Notes: generated from the sequence alone by a model not told the origin. Counted from the stretch's first letter, positions 9,656 to 22,597 are shown. The stretch is DNA of 37,120 nt from Mycobacterium sp. E2733 (GCF_001667585.1 NZ_LZJZ01000029.1:1-37120); one strand, 5' to 3'. A program made the numbers and translations.

Positions 9656-11236
9656 ATGCCCAATTCCTTCGAGATCGACGGCCGCGGCCCCTCCGACCGG
9701 CAGCTGTTCGGCATCGGCGTTGCGGTCATGGCGGTCAGCGCCCTGCTCACCGCCGCGATGTTGGTCAAATCGACTGGCACGCTGAACGATTACGTGCGGG
9801 TGGTCGCCGATCTGGTGAACGTGGGCGACGGCCTTCCGCAGAAGTCAGACGTCAAATACCACGGCGTGCTTGTCGGGACGGTGAACGGAGTCGTCCCCGC
9901 AGCGCACGGCGAACCCAACTACGTTCACATCGACCTGAAAGAGGAATACGCGAAGTCGATTCCGGCCAACGTGACAGCGCGCGTGGTGCCCAGCAATGTC
10001 TTCGCCGTATCGTCGGTTCAGTTGGTCGGCTCCCCAAACCAGGAGGGCCCTGGTGTGAAAATCCGCGATGGCGCGCATATTCCGGAAGACAAGCGGCTTC
10101 CGACCATTCTGTTTCAAACGACCGTGAGCAAGTTGCGCGACCTGCTCGCCGCGGCGGGGCGCGACCGCGATGACAGGTCGGTGGGTATTCTGGCCGCGCT
10201 GGGCGCCGCCACCGACCACCGCCGGGTGACCCTGCTCAATGCAGGGGCGCAACTGAATCGCCTTCTCGACCAGCTTAATGGGATCGTCAGCGCCGACACC
10301 GGCCCCTCGACGGTGTCCGCGCTGCTGGAAGCGACCCGTGGGCTTGCGCAGACGGCGCCCGACCTGCTCGACGCATTGCATCAGGCCGTCGAGCCGATGC
10401 GGACATTCGCAGAGACCCGCGGGCAACTGGCCTCGCTGCTGTCGGGCGCCGACTACACGGTCGGCACGACACGCCAATCGTTCGACAACCACATCGACCA
10501 ACTCATCCGGATCACCACCGATTTCACCCCGGTCCTGGGTGTGCTGGCGCAGAAGTCGAACAACTTCGTGCCCGCGGTCACCAAACTGGACAACCTGGCC
10601 AATCAATTCATGGAGCAGGTCTGGAACCCGCGGACCAACCTCGGCAACATGCGCGCGATGCTGACATTCACACCCAGCTCCACGTACACGCGCGCCGACT
10701 GCCCACACTACGGCGAGCTGAAGGGACCCAGCTGTTTCACCGCACCGCTGATCCCGGTGCGGCCGGATCTGCCCGACGTGCTGTTGCCGCAGAATTATCA
10801 GCCGCCCAAGGATCTGGCTCCGCCGCCGGGCACCGTGATCGGTCCGGACGGAAACCTCGTTGCAGTGGGTCCGCCGCTGATCAATCCGACCCCCAACTTG
10901 GCCGATCCCAATCCCCCGCTGCCCGCGGGGATTACGCCGTCGCCACCCGTTCCCGGCAGTGCGAATCCCGATAACCCGTCGCCGGGGGCGCCCGCGACAC
11001 CACAACCGCACGAACCGTGGGTCGCGCCGGTGGCACCCAAGGCGCCGTGGATCCCCCAGGCCTCTTTCGGCGGGAACGTGGGACCCGTTGGGAGCCAGTA
11101 CGAACGAAACGTGTTGGGCGTGATCACCGGCGCGCCCGCGACCGAAGCCACCGAGCTACTGCTGGGTCCGGTCGCCCGCGGCACCACGGTGTCACTTGCT
11201 CACCCACCGGCGCAGCCGCCCGGGGAGGCCAAATGA
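9656..11236 (+). CDS. MceA-type MCE-family lipid-transfer protein
   Basis: First substrate-binding subunit of the importer, 526 residues, exported and anchored at the membrane. An N-terminal helix (about 17-37) precedes the MCE/MlaD domain (about 42-120), then a long helical region (about 150-350) that in Mce proteins builds the periplasmic tunnel, and a proline-rich tail of roughly 150 residues (about 370-526, several PP and NP repeats). Such a tail is typical of MceA subunits. The gap after yrbEB is 9 bp. The stop codon overlaps the mceB ATG (ATGA). Confidence 0.92.
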   Translation: MPNSFEIDGRGPSDRQLFGIGVAVMAVSALLTAAMLVKSTGTLNDYVRVVADLVNVGDGLPQKSDVKYHGVLVGTVNGVVPAAHGEPNYVHIDLKEEYAKSIPANVTARVVPSNVFAVSSVQLVGSPNQEGPGVKIRDGAHIPEDKRLPTILFQTTVSKLRDLLAAAGRDRDDRSVGILAALGAATDHRRVTLLNAGAQLNRLLDQLNGIVSADTGPSTVSALLEATRGLAQTAPDLLDALHQAVEPMRTFAETRGQLASLLSGADYTVGTTRQSFDNHIDQLIRITTDFTPVLGVLAQKSNNFVPAVTKLDNLANQFMEQVWNPRTNLGNMRAMLTFTPSSTYTRADCPHYGELKGPSCFTAPLIPVRPDLPDVLLPQNYQPPKDLAPPPGTVIGPDGNLVAVGPPLINPTPNLADPNPPLPAGITPSPPVPGSANPDNPSPGAPATPQPHEPWVAPVAPKAPWIPQASFGGNVGPVGSQYERNVLGVITGAPATEATELLLGPVARGTTVSLAHPPAQPPGEAK

Positions 11237-12288
11237 GGTTTCGCGGCCCACTCATTGCGTTGACCCTGTTCATGGTCGTCTCGTTGACGCTGACCTGGCT
11301 GGTGTATGTGAGCCTGCGGCGTGACGTGGCGGGCAACACCGCCAAGTATTCGGCGATGTTCAGCGACGTGTACGGGCTTCGGGAAGGCGACGACGTCCGG
11401 ATGGCCGGAGTGCGTGTCGGCCGTGTCGAAAAGATCGAACTCGACGGGAAACTGGCGAGAGTCTCGTTCGTGGTGCAGCAAGAACAGCGGTTGTTCGGAA
11501 ACACCCTCGCGTCGGTGACGTACCAGAACATCGTGGGACAGCGTTATCTCGGACTGTCGTTGGGCAAGGAAGGCAGTCCGGCGCTCCTCCCACCGGGCAG
11601 CACGATCCCACTGGAGCGCACCGAACCCTCTTTCGACGTCACCACACTGCTCAACGGCTACGAACCGTTGTTCAGCCTGCTGAACCCCCACGACGCCGAC
11701 AACCTGACCAAGGGCATCATCCAGTCGCTGCAGGGCGACACGTCGTCGATCACGACACTGGTCGGTCAGACGTCCACGCTCACAGAGACGTTCGCGGGCC
11801 GAGATCAGGCGCTCGGCAGCGTGATCACCAATCTTGACAAGGTGATGGGCAACCTGGCCCAGCAGAACGACGACCTCGACGGGGTCATCACGCAGACCCG
11901 CAGCATCGTCGGCGAGCTCGACGCGCGGCGGCCGGACCTGGTCGCCTCGGTGGGTTCCCTGGCCCGGGTGACCGGCCGGCTGTCGACCTCGGCCACGGAC
12001 GTGTACCCGGCACTGCGCGAATTCATCGATCGCCAGCCCGGCGTCACCAAGCACATCATGGACGTCGAACCGCAGGTGGCCTTCTTCGGCGACAACATCC
12101 CGCTGCTGCTGAAAGGGCTTACCCGGGTCGGCAATCAGGGGGCGTACGGCAATGCCTACGTGTGCGACGTGAATTTCATGGGGTTCTTCCCCGGCCTCAA
12201 CGACGTGGTGCCGATCATCATCAACGCGGCCACCCCGGGTAACAAGGCGTGGCACACCCCGAGATGCAGGAGCACGGCTGATGGCTGA
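11233..12288 (+). CDS. MceB-type MCE-family protein
   Basis: A 351-residue MCE protein. One N-terminal membrane helix (about 6-28), the MCE/MlaD domain (about 38-115, with the GDDVRMAGVRVGRV hairpin) and a C-terminal helical region with paired cysteines near the end, as usual for MceB. The ATG at 11233 overlaps the mceA stop by four bases. The last bases overlap the mceC start (12281-12288), giving translational coupling. It is expected to act in the six-subunit Mce tunnel with the other five. Confidence 0.92.
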   Translation: MRFRGPLIALTLFMVVSLTLTWLVYVSLRRDVAGNTAKYSAMFSDVYGLREGDDVRMAGVRVGRVEKIELDGKLARVSFVVQQEQRLFGNTLASVTYQNIVGQRYLGLSLGKEGSPALLPPGSTIPLERTEPSFDVTTLLNGYEPLFSLLNPHDADNLTKGIIQSLQGDTSSITTLVGQTSTLTETFAGRDQALGSVITNLDKVMGNLAQQNDDLDGVITQTRSIVGELDARRPDLVASVGSLARVTGRLSTSATDVYPALREFIDRQPGVTKHIMDVEPQVAFFGDNIPLLLKGLTRVGNQGAYGNAYVCDVNFMGFFPGLNDVVPIIINAATPGNKAWHTPRCRSTADG

Positions 12289-13336
12289 GTCGTCCGTACG
12301 GCTTCGACTTTCGGCGATGAAAAGGCGTCCGCTGGAAAGCTACAACAAGACGTGGCTTGGCTTCATCGCCGTCGCGGTGGTCGCGGTGATCATCGGGGTC
12401 ATGCTGCTCGTGCATGCGCTCGGTGCCGGATACCGGCACTACACCGCGGAGTTCCAACAAGCGGCCTCGCTGCGGGCCGGCAACCCGATCGTGGTCGCGG
12501 GCATCCCGGTGGGCAACGTCACCAGCATGAAACTCGTTGGTGACCATGTGGAGGCGGGCCTGAAGATCCGGGACAACATCGCGCTGGGCAAGGATTCCCG
12601 GGCGCAGATCAAGGTCACCACCATTCTCGGTTCGCGGTATCTCGCGCTGGAACCCAACGGCCCGGCGCAACTGCCCAACAACACCTTCGACTTGGCGCAC
12701 ACCGAGGTCCCCTACGACCTGCAAGCTGCGTTGCAGGACGCCACCACCACATTCGAGCAGGTGGACTCGGACCGGTTCGCACAATCGCTTGCGGTGCTCG
12801 GCAGGCAGCTCGAGGGCCTGCCTGCGGTTGTGCCGCAGGCGATTTCGAATATCAATACGCTGTCGTCGATCATCGCGGTACGACGTGACCAACTGGGGCA
12901 GCTGCTGCGCAGCACGGAGCAGGTCACCAACACGCTGCGGCGTCAGCAGGCCGGCATCGGCACCCTAATCAACCAGGGCCAAGACCTGCTGGGCCAATTC
13001 GTCGCGCGGCGCGCCGTTTTCCACGCGATGATGCAATCGCTCTCCAGTCTTGTCGACACCATGAGCCAGGTTGTTGTCAACGACCGGTCGGGTCTGGACG
13101 CGCTGATCAACGACATGCGGGACTTCACCGACTTGATGACTCAGCACGACGATCTGCTGCACAGCATGCTGCAAACCAGTCCGATCTTCTTCCGGGAGGC
13201 GGCCAATCTCACCGGCGACGGCAACGCGATCAACTTCAACGCCCCCAACGTTCCGTTGATCGACTCGTGGATGTGCGCCATCTCCGGCCGCGCCAAGCAG
13301 TTCGGCATGATCCAGTATTTCAAGGACTGCAGGTGA
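12281..13336 (+). CDS. MceC-type MCE-family protein
   Basis: A 351-residue MCE subunit. A basic N-terminus (1-22) is followed by a membrane helix (about 25-47) and the MCE domain (about 53-130, with GNPIVVAGIPVGNVTSMKL). A heptad-like helical stretch (about 145-290) and a short cysteine-containing C-terminus (WMCAISG, FKDCR) complete it. The start overlaps mceB by eight bases and the TGA overlaps the mceD GTG. Confidence 0.92.
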   Translation: MAESSVRLRLSAMKRRPLESYNKTWLGFIAVAVVAVIIGVMLLVHALGAGYRHYTAEFQQAASLRAGNPIVVAGIPVGNVTSMKLVGDHVEAGLKIRDNIALGKDSRAQIKVTTILGSRYLALEPNGPAQLPNNTFDLAHTEVPYDLQAALQDATTTFEQVDSDRFAQSLAVLGRQLEGLPAVVPQAISNINTLSSIIAVRRDQLGQLLRSTEQVTNTLRRQQAGIGTLINQGQDLLGQFVARRAVFHAMMQSLSSLVDTMSQVVVNDRSGLDALINDMRDFTDLMTQHDDLLHSMLQTSPIFFREAANLTGDGNAINFNAPNVPLIDSWMCAISGRAKQFGMIQYFKDCR

Positions 13337-14448
13337 CGGGGCCGGCATCCAAAGCGGTGGCCATCGTCGCCGTCGTCGTTGTCATCGCGGCGGTGGCCGG
13401 CGTCGGTTGGTGGTACCTGAGTCCCGACGAGGACACCATCACCGTGACCGCCCAATTCGACAGCGCCTCAGGGCTCTACGAGGGCAACGTGGTGGCGGTG
13501 CTGGGCATGCCGGTCGGCAAGATCACCAAGATCAATGCGAAGGGCAGCTACGTCGAAGTCGACTTCACCGTGGACCGCCACGTCAAGGTTCCCGCGACCG
13601 CGCAGGCCGTCACGGTGTCGACCTCCATCCTCACCGACCGGCAGATCGAACTCACGCCGCCCTACCGCGGCGGACCGACCCTGGAGAACCACGACACCAT
13701 CGGCTTGCCCAGGACCAAGACGCCCGTCGAATTCAGCAGTGTCCTCAACGTTTTGGACAAGGTGACCAAGTCGCTCGAGGGCGACGGCCACGGTGGCGGC
13801 CCGATCGCGGACGTGCTCAACGGCGGCACCGAGGTGGTCAAGGGCAACGGCCAGAAGATCAAAGCGGCGCTGGGCGAGCTTTCCAAGGCACTGCGCCTGT
13901 CCAGCGACGGCGGCGCGGCCACCCGCGAACAGATCACCACGATCGTCAAAAACATCAGCAACCTGTTCGATGCCGTGGCCGCCAACGACACGAAGTTGCG
14001 GGAATTCGCCTCCACCATCCACCAAGTCAGCCAGATCATGGCCGACGAGGACATCGGCAGCGGCAGCACGGGACACAGACTCGACCAGCTGATCCAGCGG
14101 GCCGGCGACCTGCTCGACGCCAACCGCGACAACATCAAGCAGGCGGCGCGCGGCGGCAATGCCACGCTGAAGATGGTGACCGACCAGCGGCGCGACCTGG
14201 CCGAACTCCTGGACCTGGGTCCACTGGTGGCCGACAACGCCTACAACATGGTCGACCGGGCGAACGGCAGCGTGCGCGCGCGCTTCCTCACGGATCGGCT
14301 GATCTTCGACAGCCAGTACACCAAAGAGATCTGCAACCTGATGGGCCTTCGGCAACTGGGCTGCAGCACCGGGACGGTACAGGACTTCGGCCCCGATTTC
14401 GGCTTGACCTATGTGCTGGACGGAATGGCCGCCATGGGGCAGAAGTGA
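13333..14448 (+). CDS. MceD-type MCE-family protein
   Basis: A 371-residue MCE subunit starting at a GTG embedded in the mceC stop (GTGA). One N-terminal helix (about 8-30, AVAIVAVVVVIAAVAGVGWWY), the MCE domain (about 38-115, with GNVVAVLGMPVGKITKI), a Gly-rich loop (GDGHGGGP), a long helical region and a C-terminal segment with two cysteines (ICNLMGL, LGCSTG). It ends by overlapping the mceE GTG. Confidence 0.92.
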   Translation: MTGPASKAVAIVAVVVVIAAVAGVGWWYLSPDEDTITVTAQFDSASGLYEGNVVAVLGMPVGKITKINAKGSYVEVDFTVDRHVKVPATAQAVTVSTSILTDRQIELTPPYRGGPTLENHDTIGLPRTKTPVEFSSVLNVLDKVTKSLEGDGHGGGPIADVLNGGTEVVKGNGQKIKAALGELSKALRLSSDGGAATREQITTIVKNISNLFDAVAANDTKLREFASTIHQVSQIMADEDIGSGSTGHRLDQLIQRAGDLLDANRDNIKQAARGGNATLKMVTDQRRDLAELLDLGPLVADNAYNMVDRANGSVRARFLTDRLIFDSQYTKEICNLMGLRQLGCSTGTVQDFGPDFGLTYVLDGMAAMGQK

Positions 14449-15659
14449 CGACCGCGGGCGCGCGGGGGATGCTTGCGGCGGTGGCCGCGGCGATGGTTAC
14501 CGCGGGATGCGCCACGAACGGCCTTGCCAGCCTGCCCCTTCCGGCGCCGGGGCTGGGCGCGGGGGGCTATTCGCTGAACGCGGTGTTCTCGAACGCGCTC
14601 AACCTGCCGATGAACGCCAAAGTGAAGCTCGCCGGCGCCGACGTCGGCCAGCTCGAATCGATGGTCGCACGCAACTACACCGCGGTCACCCGGCTGCGCA
14701 TCAGGGACGGTGTGCGATTGCCCCGAGGCAGCACCGCCGAGTTGCGCACCGCGACACCACTGGGCGACGTGTTCGTCGCGCTCAAGCCGCCGGCCGCCGG
14801 CGATCCCGACGGGCCATTGCTGAAAGACGGCGACACGATCGGCCTGGATTCGACGGCGGCGGCCGCGACCGTCGAATCGGTCCTGAGCTCAGCGGCGATT
14901 CTGGTGAACGGCGGTGCGGTACGCAATTTCACCAACATCATCAACGGTTTCGGCAAGGCGACCGGGGACCAGGGCCAGGCGTTCGGAGAGATGATCCGCA
15001 AGTCCAACGAGTTGCTCGGGACACTGGATTCCCGGTCCGATCAAATCTCGAACGCGCTGACCCAATTGTCGCGTCTGGCCGACCAACTCGACGCCAAGAA
15101 CCAAACCATCGCCGACCTGATGGCGGCGGCCAGTCCCGCCACCTCGGCCCTGTCCGACAACACCGCCCAGCTTTCCGATCTGGCCGTGCAGGTGGGTGAC
15201 ACCTCCCGGTTGCTGGCCAGGTTCCCGTCGATCGGCGGGACCGACACCAGCGGCCGCAGCATCATCCGCGACCTGAACACCGTCGCGGGGGCCGCCAACG
15301 ACGTTGCGATGAGCCCGGATACCAGCTGGCTGGCGCTGAACCGGTTGATTCCTGCGTTGGTGAAATCGACAGCGGGCAACTCGATTTCGGTGAACGTGAG
15401 CGTCGACAAGATCATGCTCGGATCGATCCCCGATATCGGGTTCCCCGGCGACATCGGGCTGCACGGGCCGCACCACTACAACGTGAACTTGCTCGTCGGC
15501 ACCTTGAAGTACACCCTGTGGCGGCTGCAGGAACGTGTGGTCGGTCGGGGTCCGAACTCGCCGCAGGTTCCCGTCATACCGGACCCGAACATCCCGGGCC
15601 AAATCGACGTCGCCCCCGGGCCCCCGCCGGCGCCGCCCACGCCAGGACCCCCACCATGA
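14445..15659 (+). CDS. MceE-type MCE-family lipoprotein
   Basis: A 404-residue lipoprotein member of the Mce set. The signal peptide carries the lipobox VTAGC with the lipidated cysteine at residue 22, the feature that distinguishes MceE (LprK-type) subunits. The MCE domain spans about 43-125 (AKVKLAGADVGQLESM), followed by a helical region and a C-terminal proline-rich tail (PPPAPPTPGPPP). The GTG at 14445 overlaps the mceD stop. Its own TGA overlaps the mceF ATG. The lipid anchor is expected to help hold the Mce complex in the envelope. Confidence 0.92.
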   Translation: MTTAGARGMLAAVAAAMVTAGCATNGLASLPLPAPGLGAGGYSLNAVFSNALNLPMNAKVKLAGADVGQLESMVARNYTAVTRLRIRDGVRLPRGSTAELRTATPLGDVFVALKPPAAGDPDGPLLKDGDTIGLDSTAAAATVESVLSSAAILVNGGAVRNFTNIINGFGKATGDQGQAFGEMIRKSNELLGTLDSRSDQISNALTQLSRLADQLDAKNQTIADLMAAASPATSALSDNTAQLSDLAVQVGDTSRLLARFPSIGGTDTSGRSIIRDLNTVAGAANDVAMSPDTSWLALNRLIPALVKSTAGNSISVNVSVDKIMLGSIPDIGFPGDIGLHGPHHYNVNLLVGTLKYTLWRLQERVVGRGPNSPQVPVIPDPNIPGQIDVAPGPPPAPPTPGPPP

Positions 15660-16915
15660 TCCGCGTCGTCGATGATTTCGCGAATGCCGTTGTCCGAGCG
15701 GTCCGTACCGGTCATCGGCACCAGGTCTGGCTGTCGGTGGCCGGATTGGTGCTCATCTTGGTCGTTGCCACCGCCTACCTGCTCGTCGGCGCGTTGCGGG
15801 TGAAGCCGTTCGCCTCGTCCTACCGGGTCACCGTGCAATTGCCGGAATCCGGCGGCTTACTGCCCAATCAGGATGTCGCGCTGCGGGGGGTGCGCATCGG
15901 CCGGGTCGAGTCGCTGCAGATCACCGACAACGGGGTGAACGCCGTCGCCAGCATCGCGTCGAAGGTGCGGATCCCGGCGAACAGCGTCGTGCACGTGTCG
16001 GCGCTGTCGCCGGCCGGTGAGCAATACATCAACTTCGAGGCAGCATCCGACGCCGGGCCGTACCTGCACGACGGCAGCCTCATCACCTCGGAACACACCA
16101 GCGTCCCGGTCAGCTTGGCGCAGTTGCTCGCCGACGCGGATGGGTTGCTGGCCCAGGTCGACCCCCACAAGCTCGAGTTGATCAAAAAGGAGTTGAGCCT
16201 GACCAAGGAGGGCCCGGCGAAGCTGACCGCCATCGTCGACGGCGGCACGTTCCTACTGTCGACCCTCGATTCGGTGCTGCCCCAGACCACCAGCATCATC
16301 AAGACCAGCCGGGTCGTGCTCACCCTGGCAAGCGACAAGAACGCCGGCTTGGGCTCTGCCGCAACGGAACTCAACCGAACGTTGACCGGCGTGGCCAGGA
16401 TGCAGGCCGGCTATCGCCGATTGACCGAGCAGACGCCGCGCACACTTTCGGCGGTCGACAACCTGTTCGCCGACAATTCCGAAACCATGGTGCAGTTGCT
16501 GGGCAGCATGGCCACCATGTCACAGCTGTTCTATCTGCGGGTGCCGGCGCTCAACGCGCTGTTCCCCGACTACCGCGGGTCGGTTCTGGACGCGGTGACG
16601 AGCACATTCCACGACAACGGGGTATGGGCGACGGCCGACCTCTACCCGCGCTATGTGTGCGACTACGGGACACCGTCGCACGCCTCCTCCGCGGCCGACT
16701 ACTACGAGCCGTTCATGTACACCTACTGCCGCGATGACGACCCCGCGGTTTCGATCCGCGGTGCCAAGAACGCGCCACGGCCGGGCGGTGACGACACCGC
16801 CGGTCCGCCGCCGGGGGCGAACCTGGGCCAGCGAACCGATCCGACCCCGCGGGGCCGCTACACCATTCCCACCCCCTACGGCGGCCCGCAGCTGCCAATC
16901 GAACCGCCCCATTAG
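15656..16915 (+). CDS. MceF-type MCE-family protein
   Basis: A 419-residue MCE subunit, last of the six. A cytoplasmic N-terminus (1-24), a membrane helix (about 25-47, LSVAGLVLILVVATAYLLVG), the MCE domain (about 56-135, with QDVALRGVRIGRVESL), a helical region (about 160-300) and a C-terminal extension with two cysteines (YVCDYG, YTYCRDD) then a Pro/Gly-rich tail. The ATG overlaps the mceE stop. AGGAG just after its own stop serves the next gene. Confidence 0.92.
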   Translation: MIRVVDDFANAVVRAVRTGHRHQVWLSVAGLVLILVVATAYLLVGALRVKPFASSYRVTVQLPESGGLLPNQDVALRGVRIGRVESLQITDNGVNAVASIASKVRIPANSVVHVSALSPAGEQYINFEAASDAGPYLHDGSLITSEHTSVPVSLAQLLADADGLLAQVDPHKLELIKKELSLTKEGPAKLTAIVDGGTFLLSTLDSVLPQTTSIIKTSRVVLTLASDKNAGLGSAATELNRTLTGVARMQAGYRRLTEQTPRTLSAVDNLFADNSETMVQLLGSMATMSQLFYLRVPALNALFPDYRGSVLDAVTSTFHDNGVWATADLYPRYVCDYGTPSHASSAADYYEPFMYTYCRDDDPAVSIRGAKNAPRPGGDDTAGPPPGANLGQRTDPTPRGRYTIPTPYGGPQLPIEPPH

Positions 16916-16924
16916 GAGACGACC

Positions 16925-17641
16925 GTGATCGTGACCACCGAGAAGAACCCGAAGGCCAAGGCGCGCGCCGAAGTGAAACCGGACGCCGAAACACCCGAAG
17001 CCGCAACCGCAGACGCCGACGAGGTGCGCGTCGCAGAATCCGCCGATGCGGCCGGCGAGGCCGGCGACGGAGACGGTGCTGAGCGGTCCGAGGAAGGCGA
17101 GGGCGACGACGTCGGTGCGCTGCTCAAACGCGAACGTCCCGACACCGAGCGCCGCAAGCGCCCGTGGAAGCACTACCTGCGTCGCAGCGTGCTGCCGGCG
17201 TTACTCATTGCCGCGCTTGCCCTTTCGGGGTTCCTCGGCTGGCGGCAGTGGCAAGAGCACCAGGTCAAGCTCGCCGGCGAACAGGCCCAACAAGCGGCCG
17301 TCGCCTACGCCCAAGTGCTGACCAGCATCGATTCGAACAAGGTCGACGAAAACTTCCGGCAGGTTCTCGATGGCGCGACCGGCGAGTTCAAGGACATGTA
17401 CACCCAGTCCAGCGTCAAGCTTCGGCAGTTGCTGATCGACAACAAGGCGACCGCGCACGGCGTGGTCGTGGACTCGGCGATCCAGTCCGAGTCCACCAAC
17501 AAGGTCATCGTGCTGGTCTTCATCGACCAGACCGTCACCAACACCGCCGCACCCGACCCGCGCATCGACCGCAGCCGGATCAAGATGACCATGGAGAAGG
17601 TCGACGGTCGCTGGCGGGCAAGCAAGGTCCAGCTGTTGTGA
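16925..17641 (+). CDS. Mce-associated membrane protein (Mam)
   Basis: A 238-residue single-pass protein of the type that follows most mce operons and is thought to stabilise or recruit the importer. A very acidic, Ala/Glu-rich disordered N-terminus (1-65) precedes a basic stretch (68-82), one membrane helix (about 87-106) and an exported NTF2-like alpha/beta domain (about 115-238) ending in the strand WRASKVQLL. GTG 16925 follows AGGAG (16914-16918) by 6 nt; a GTG two codons on (16931) is possible. The TGA shares a base with the next ATG. Confidence 0.87.
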   Translation: MIVTTEKNPKAKARAEVKPDAETPEAATADADEVRVAESADAAGEAGDGDGAERSEEGEGDDVGALLKRERPDTERRKRPWKHYLRRSVLPALLIAALALSGFLGWRQWQEHQVKLAGEQAQQAAVAYAQVLTSIDSNKVDENFRQVLDGATGEFKDMYTQSSVKLRQLLIDNKATAHGVVVDSAIQSESTNKVIVLVFIDQTVTNTAAPDPRIDRSRIKMTMEKVDGRWRASKVQLL

Positions 17642-18402
17642 TGCGGCGAATACTCGCGGCATCGGTAATGATCGCCGCCACAACGATTCCCACCGCCACC
17701 GCACACGCGTCCGCCCCGTCATTCTGCGGCGAGCTCGGCGGGGACTGGGACGGCCAGTACTGCCACACCTCGGTGACGTCGGAGCGCAACGCCGTCCGGG
17801 ACATCAAGGTCGCCGTGCCCGACGACCTGGTAGACAATCCGACCACGGGCCCGGTGATCCGCGACTACCTGCACACCCTGGTCAACAACTGGAAGAGGGC
17901 CAACGGCGCCATGGCGGCTGACAGCTACGGCGAGGAGAACTTCGAAGTATTCCGGCACGGCAACCTACTCAGCGCGGTGTTCCACGAGGATTACCACGCC
18001 GACGGGCCCAAGCCCAACAACGCCTACCGGACCTTCACGTTCGACATGGCGGGCGGCCGGCGGGTGCAGCTGGCTGACCTGACGACGTCGAATCCGCTGA
18101 CCGCCATTCCCCCACTGGCTCAACCGTTTATCGAAACCGCGCTCAATCAGGCGCCACCGCCGCACGACCCGGGAACCTACCCCTTCGTCGTCGACCGCTG
18201 GACCCCCGACAAGGTCTACTCCGGAGCGTACAAGGCTTGGGCGCTGACTCCGGACGAGTTGATCCTGTACATGCCGGATTACCCGGTGGCGCACGACGAG
18301 CCGCTCAACTTCACGCCCGGCATCATGCAGTGGTTCATGGACGGGGGCACGGTGCAGGCGCACATCCCGCTGTCCGCCCTGGCGCCGGTGCTGCGCATCT
18401 AG
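17641..18402 (+). CDS. secreted MPT64/DUF3298-like protein
   Basis: A 253-residue exported protein. The signal peptide is residues 1-24 (MRRILAASVMIAATTIPTATAHASA). The mature part resembles the secreted antigen MPT64 as I recall it: a cysteine pair near the N-terminus (FCGELGG and QYCHT), the YRTFTFDMAGGRRVQLADL segment matching YKAFDWDQ in MPT64, and a C-terminal HIPLSALAPVL matching VPRSAIDSML. The family role is unclear. Start and stop overlap (TGATG) couples it to the mce operon, so it is probably made with the importer and may handle its substrate outside the cell. Confidence 0.78.
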   Translation: MRRILAASVMIAATTIPTATAHASAPSFCGELGGDWDGQYCHTSVTSERNAVRDIKVAVPDDLVDNPTTGPVIRDYLHTLVNNWKRANGAMAADSYGEENFEVFRHGNLLSAVFHEDYHADGPKPNNAYRTFTFDMAGGRRVQLADLTTSNPLTAIPPLAQPFIETALNQAPPPHDPGTYPFVVDRWTPDKVYSGAYKAWALTPDELILYMPDYPVAHDEPLNFTPGIMQWFMDGGTVQAHIPLSALAPVLRI

Positions 18403-18419
18403 GAGTGCCCACGGCTCGC

Positions 18420-18430
18420 CTGAGGAGCGC

Positions 18431-18434
<4 letters not shown>
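18420..18434. terminator. short hairpin between the convergent mce operon and metH
   Basis: CTGAG (18420-18424) pairs with CTCAG (18430-18434) across a 5-nt loop in the 28-bp gap between the last mce-operon gene and metH. It runs into the metH stop codon and has no U tract. A weak candidate bidirectional terminator. Confidence 0.25.
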
Positions 18435-22192
<3,758 letters not shown>

Positions 22193-22199
22193 GTACGTT

Positions 22200-22216
22200 C
22201 CTTCCGTAGCGGAAGG
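22200..22216 (-). promoter_or_regulatory. hairpin over the metH ribosome-binding site
   Basis: CCTTCCG-TAG-CGGAAGG is a perfect 7-bp inverted repeat with a 3-nt loop. In the metH mRNA the 3' arm contains the GGAAGG part of the Shine-Dalgarno, 8 nt before the GTG. Folding would hide the ribosome-binding site, so translation may be gated by RNA structure, a protein or a small RNA. I found no cobalamin riboswitch box upstream. Confidence 0.4.
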
Positions 22217-22292
22217 CGTCCTTGACTCTGCCGAGCGTGGCGGATACCGGCTGGACCGGCAAACCGTTGCAACGCCTCTCGACCAGGAAAGT

Positions 22293-22585
22293 CTACGTCG
22301 TCACCCGACGTCTGGACGCCCAGCTCGACATGATCCGCTTGGCGTTCGCGCTGCCCGTGAGTACCAGACCCCGGATCCTGTCGACGATGTCGTAGTTACC
22401 AATGTTAACGAGTTTGCAGCCGAACGTATTTCGGCTCGGCCGCGTCGACCTCGGTGCTTGAAGTCGCCCAACGTCAAGGCAGCAGCCTGCGATTCGGTGC
22501 CCGTCGGTGCGTCGCCGATTACCACCCGCTGCGCCAAAGTGTCCAGGATGTCCGTGTCGTAGGGGTGTTCGTGAACGGCGGCCAC
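22293..22585 (-). pseudogene. metH: decayed 5' fragment of an Rv2124c-type metH
   Basis: The open start reads VAAVHEHPYDTDILDTLAQR, then VVIGD, a degraded GAMGTQLQ and AAALTLGDFKH, following the N-terminus of M. tuberculosis MetH (YDTDLLDVLSQR, LQAADLTLDDF) as I recall it. About 30 codons are then missing. Homology resumes in the next frame with DAAE (22441 region), and after a one-base insertion in the third frame with TFGC, KLVNIGNYDIVDRIRGL, matching TNTFGCNLSNLGDYDIADRIRDL. The frame ends in TAG at 22293-22295. So there are at least two frameshifts and one deletion, and the rest of the gene is gone. The intact metH next to it is of a different type, implying replacement. Confidence 0.8.
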
Positions 22586-22591
22586 GTTATA

Positions 22592-22597
22592 AGGATA
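22592..22597 (-). promoter_or_regulatory. -10 element TATCCT of the metH remnant
   Basis: On the minus strand TATCCT is followed by 6 nt (TATAAC) and then the GTG at 22585, the leaderless geometry seen for other genes here. The promoter appears intact although the gene behind it is decayed. It could now transcribe the present metH with the remnant as a leader of about 390 nt. Confidence 0.45.

Noticed and set aside
22193..22292. Cobalamin riboswitch upstream of metH
   Set aside because: A B12 riboswitch is known before other mycobacterial genes, so I looked for the conserved B12 box and core on the minus strand, including the stump region. None of it is present; only the short hairpin at 22200-22216 is.
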